A stretch of 64,000 nt of DNA from Myxococcales bacterium (GTDB taxonomy: Bacteria; Myxococcota_A; Polyangia; Polyangiales; Polyangiaceae), in the NCBI GenBank assembly GCA_016706225.1, contig JADJKB010000021.1, positions 930,001 to 994,000 of the forward strand, read 5' to 3'. Below are positions 63,915-64,000 of the stretch, piece after piece. Every line of letters starts with the position of its first letter. The first letter of the stretch is position 1. Below the pieces are notes generated by a model. That model made no database searches. It was not told where the DNA came from and saw only the letters and a program-made list of their open reading frames with translations. The translations under genes and the position numbers were made by a program.

Positions 63915-64000
63915 TCAGACACCGATCGTGACGTCGTCCTCCGTGTCGTCGGCTCGCCACGGTTCGGTGGACAGACCAATACTCTCGATCATGAACGTCG
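63915..64000 (-). CDS. Possible C-terminal end of a gene running off the window
   Basis: The minus-strand frame is open from the window edge to TGA at 63915-63917. It encodes about 28 residues ending PWRADDTEDDVTIGV, an acidic tail with plausible codons. Too little is visible to judge whether it is real. Confidence 0.3.
   Translation of the reverse strand, partial: TFMIESIGLSTEPWRADDTEDDVTIGV

Overview
The window looks like chromosomal DNA of a myxobacterium, most likely from the Polyangiales (Sorangium/Polyangium side of the Myxococcota). This is inferred from the very high GC content with GC-rich third codon positions, the many lipoproteins with Gly/Ser-rich or Cys-rich linkers after a short signal peptide, one secreted protein with a MYXO-CTERM-like tail, and a mixed load of housekeeping and family-expanded genes. 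Nothing resembling a phage, insertion sequence, CRISPR array, tRNA or rRNA was seen.

Layout. 1-8.6 kb: a peptide transporter, an RNA uracil methyltransferase coupled to an AlkD-like DNA repair protein, a membrane-tethered sigma-like factor, and a minus-strand acyl-CoA cluster (benzoate-CoA-ligase-type ligase, VOC protein, small membrane protein, enoyl-CoA hydratase). 8.6-19.3 kb: alpha/beta hydrolase and creatininase, aldehyde dehydrogenase, a 3' remnant of a PEBP (YbhB-type) gene, a PA0069-type radical SAM protein, pgi, and a three-gene oxidoreductase unit (Tat-exported small subunit, GMC flavoprotein, zinc ribbon). 19.3-35.7 kb: envelope and accessory genes. They include a trypsin-like lipoprotein with calcium-loop-like repeats, a large protein with a degenerate P-loop behind an AT-rich leader, a CehA/McbA-type metallohydrolase, a 1-Cys peroxiredoxin, a tandem 35-bp repeat that reads as three stacked terminators, a multicysteine MYXO-CTERM protein, a polysaccharide deacetylase and a lipoprotein with a Fam20/four-jointed kinase signature. 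35.7-48.7 kb: central metabolism, with an acyl-CoA dehydrogenase, fadI-fadJ, and the 2-oxoglutarate dehydrogenase operon sucA-sucB-lpd. 48.8-64 kb: a secreted transglutaminase-elicitor-like protein with two somatomedin-B-like domains beside a frameshifted somatomedin-B-like lipoprotein, corA, a long Cys-repeat lipoprotein, a TetR regulator, and a two-gene 2-hydroxyacyl-CoA dehydratase/activase-type system preceded by two TGAC-N6-GTCA palindromes.

How the genes work together. The fadI-fadJ pair and the LCAD-like dehydrogenase would carry fatty acids to acetyl-CoA, and sucA-sucB-lpd burns it in the TCA cycle. Several start codons are fixed by stop/start overlaps (ATGA, TGATG, TAGTG), which defines small co-translated units. 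Between 41.97 and 42.47 kb lies a hairpin-rich non-coding stretch with a previously unmarked 37-codon reading frame. It has a strong Shine-Dalgarno and is ATGA-coupled to the next gene.

The most unusual items are the secreted Fam20-like kinase, the transglutaminase/somatomedin-B pair, the degenerate P-loop protein, the triplicated terminator, the coupled leader ORF, and the dehydratase-activase pair with its palindromic operators. All functional names come from reading motifs; no database search was possible.
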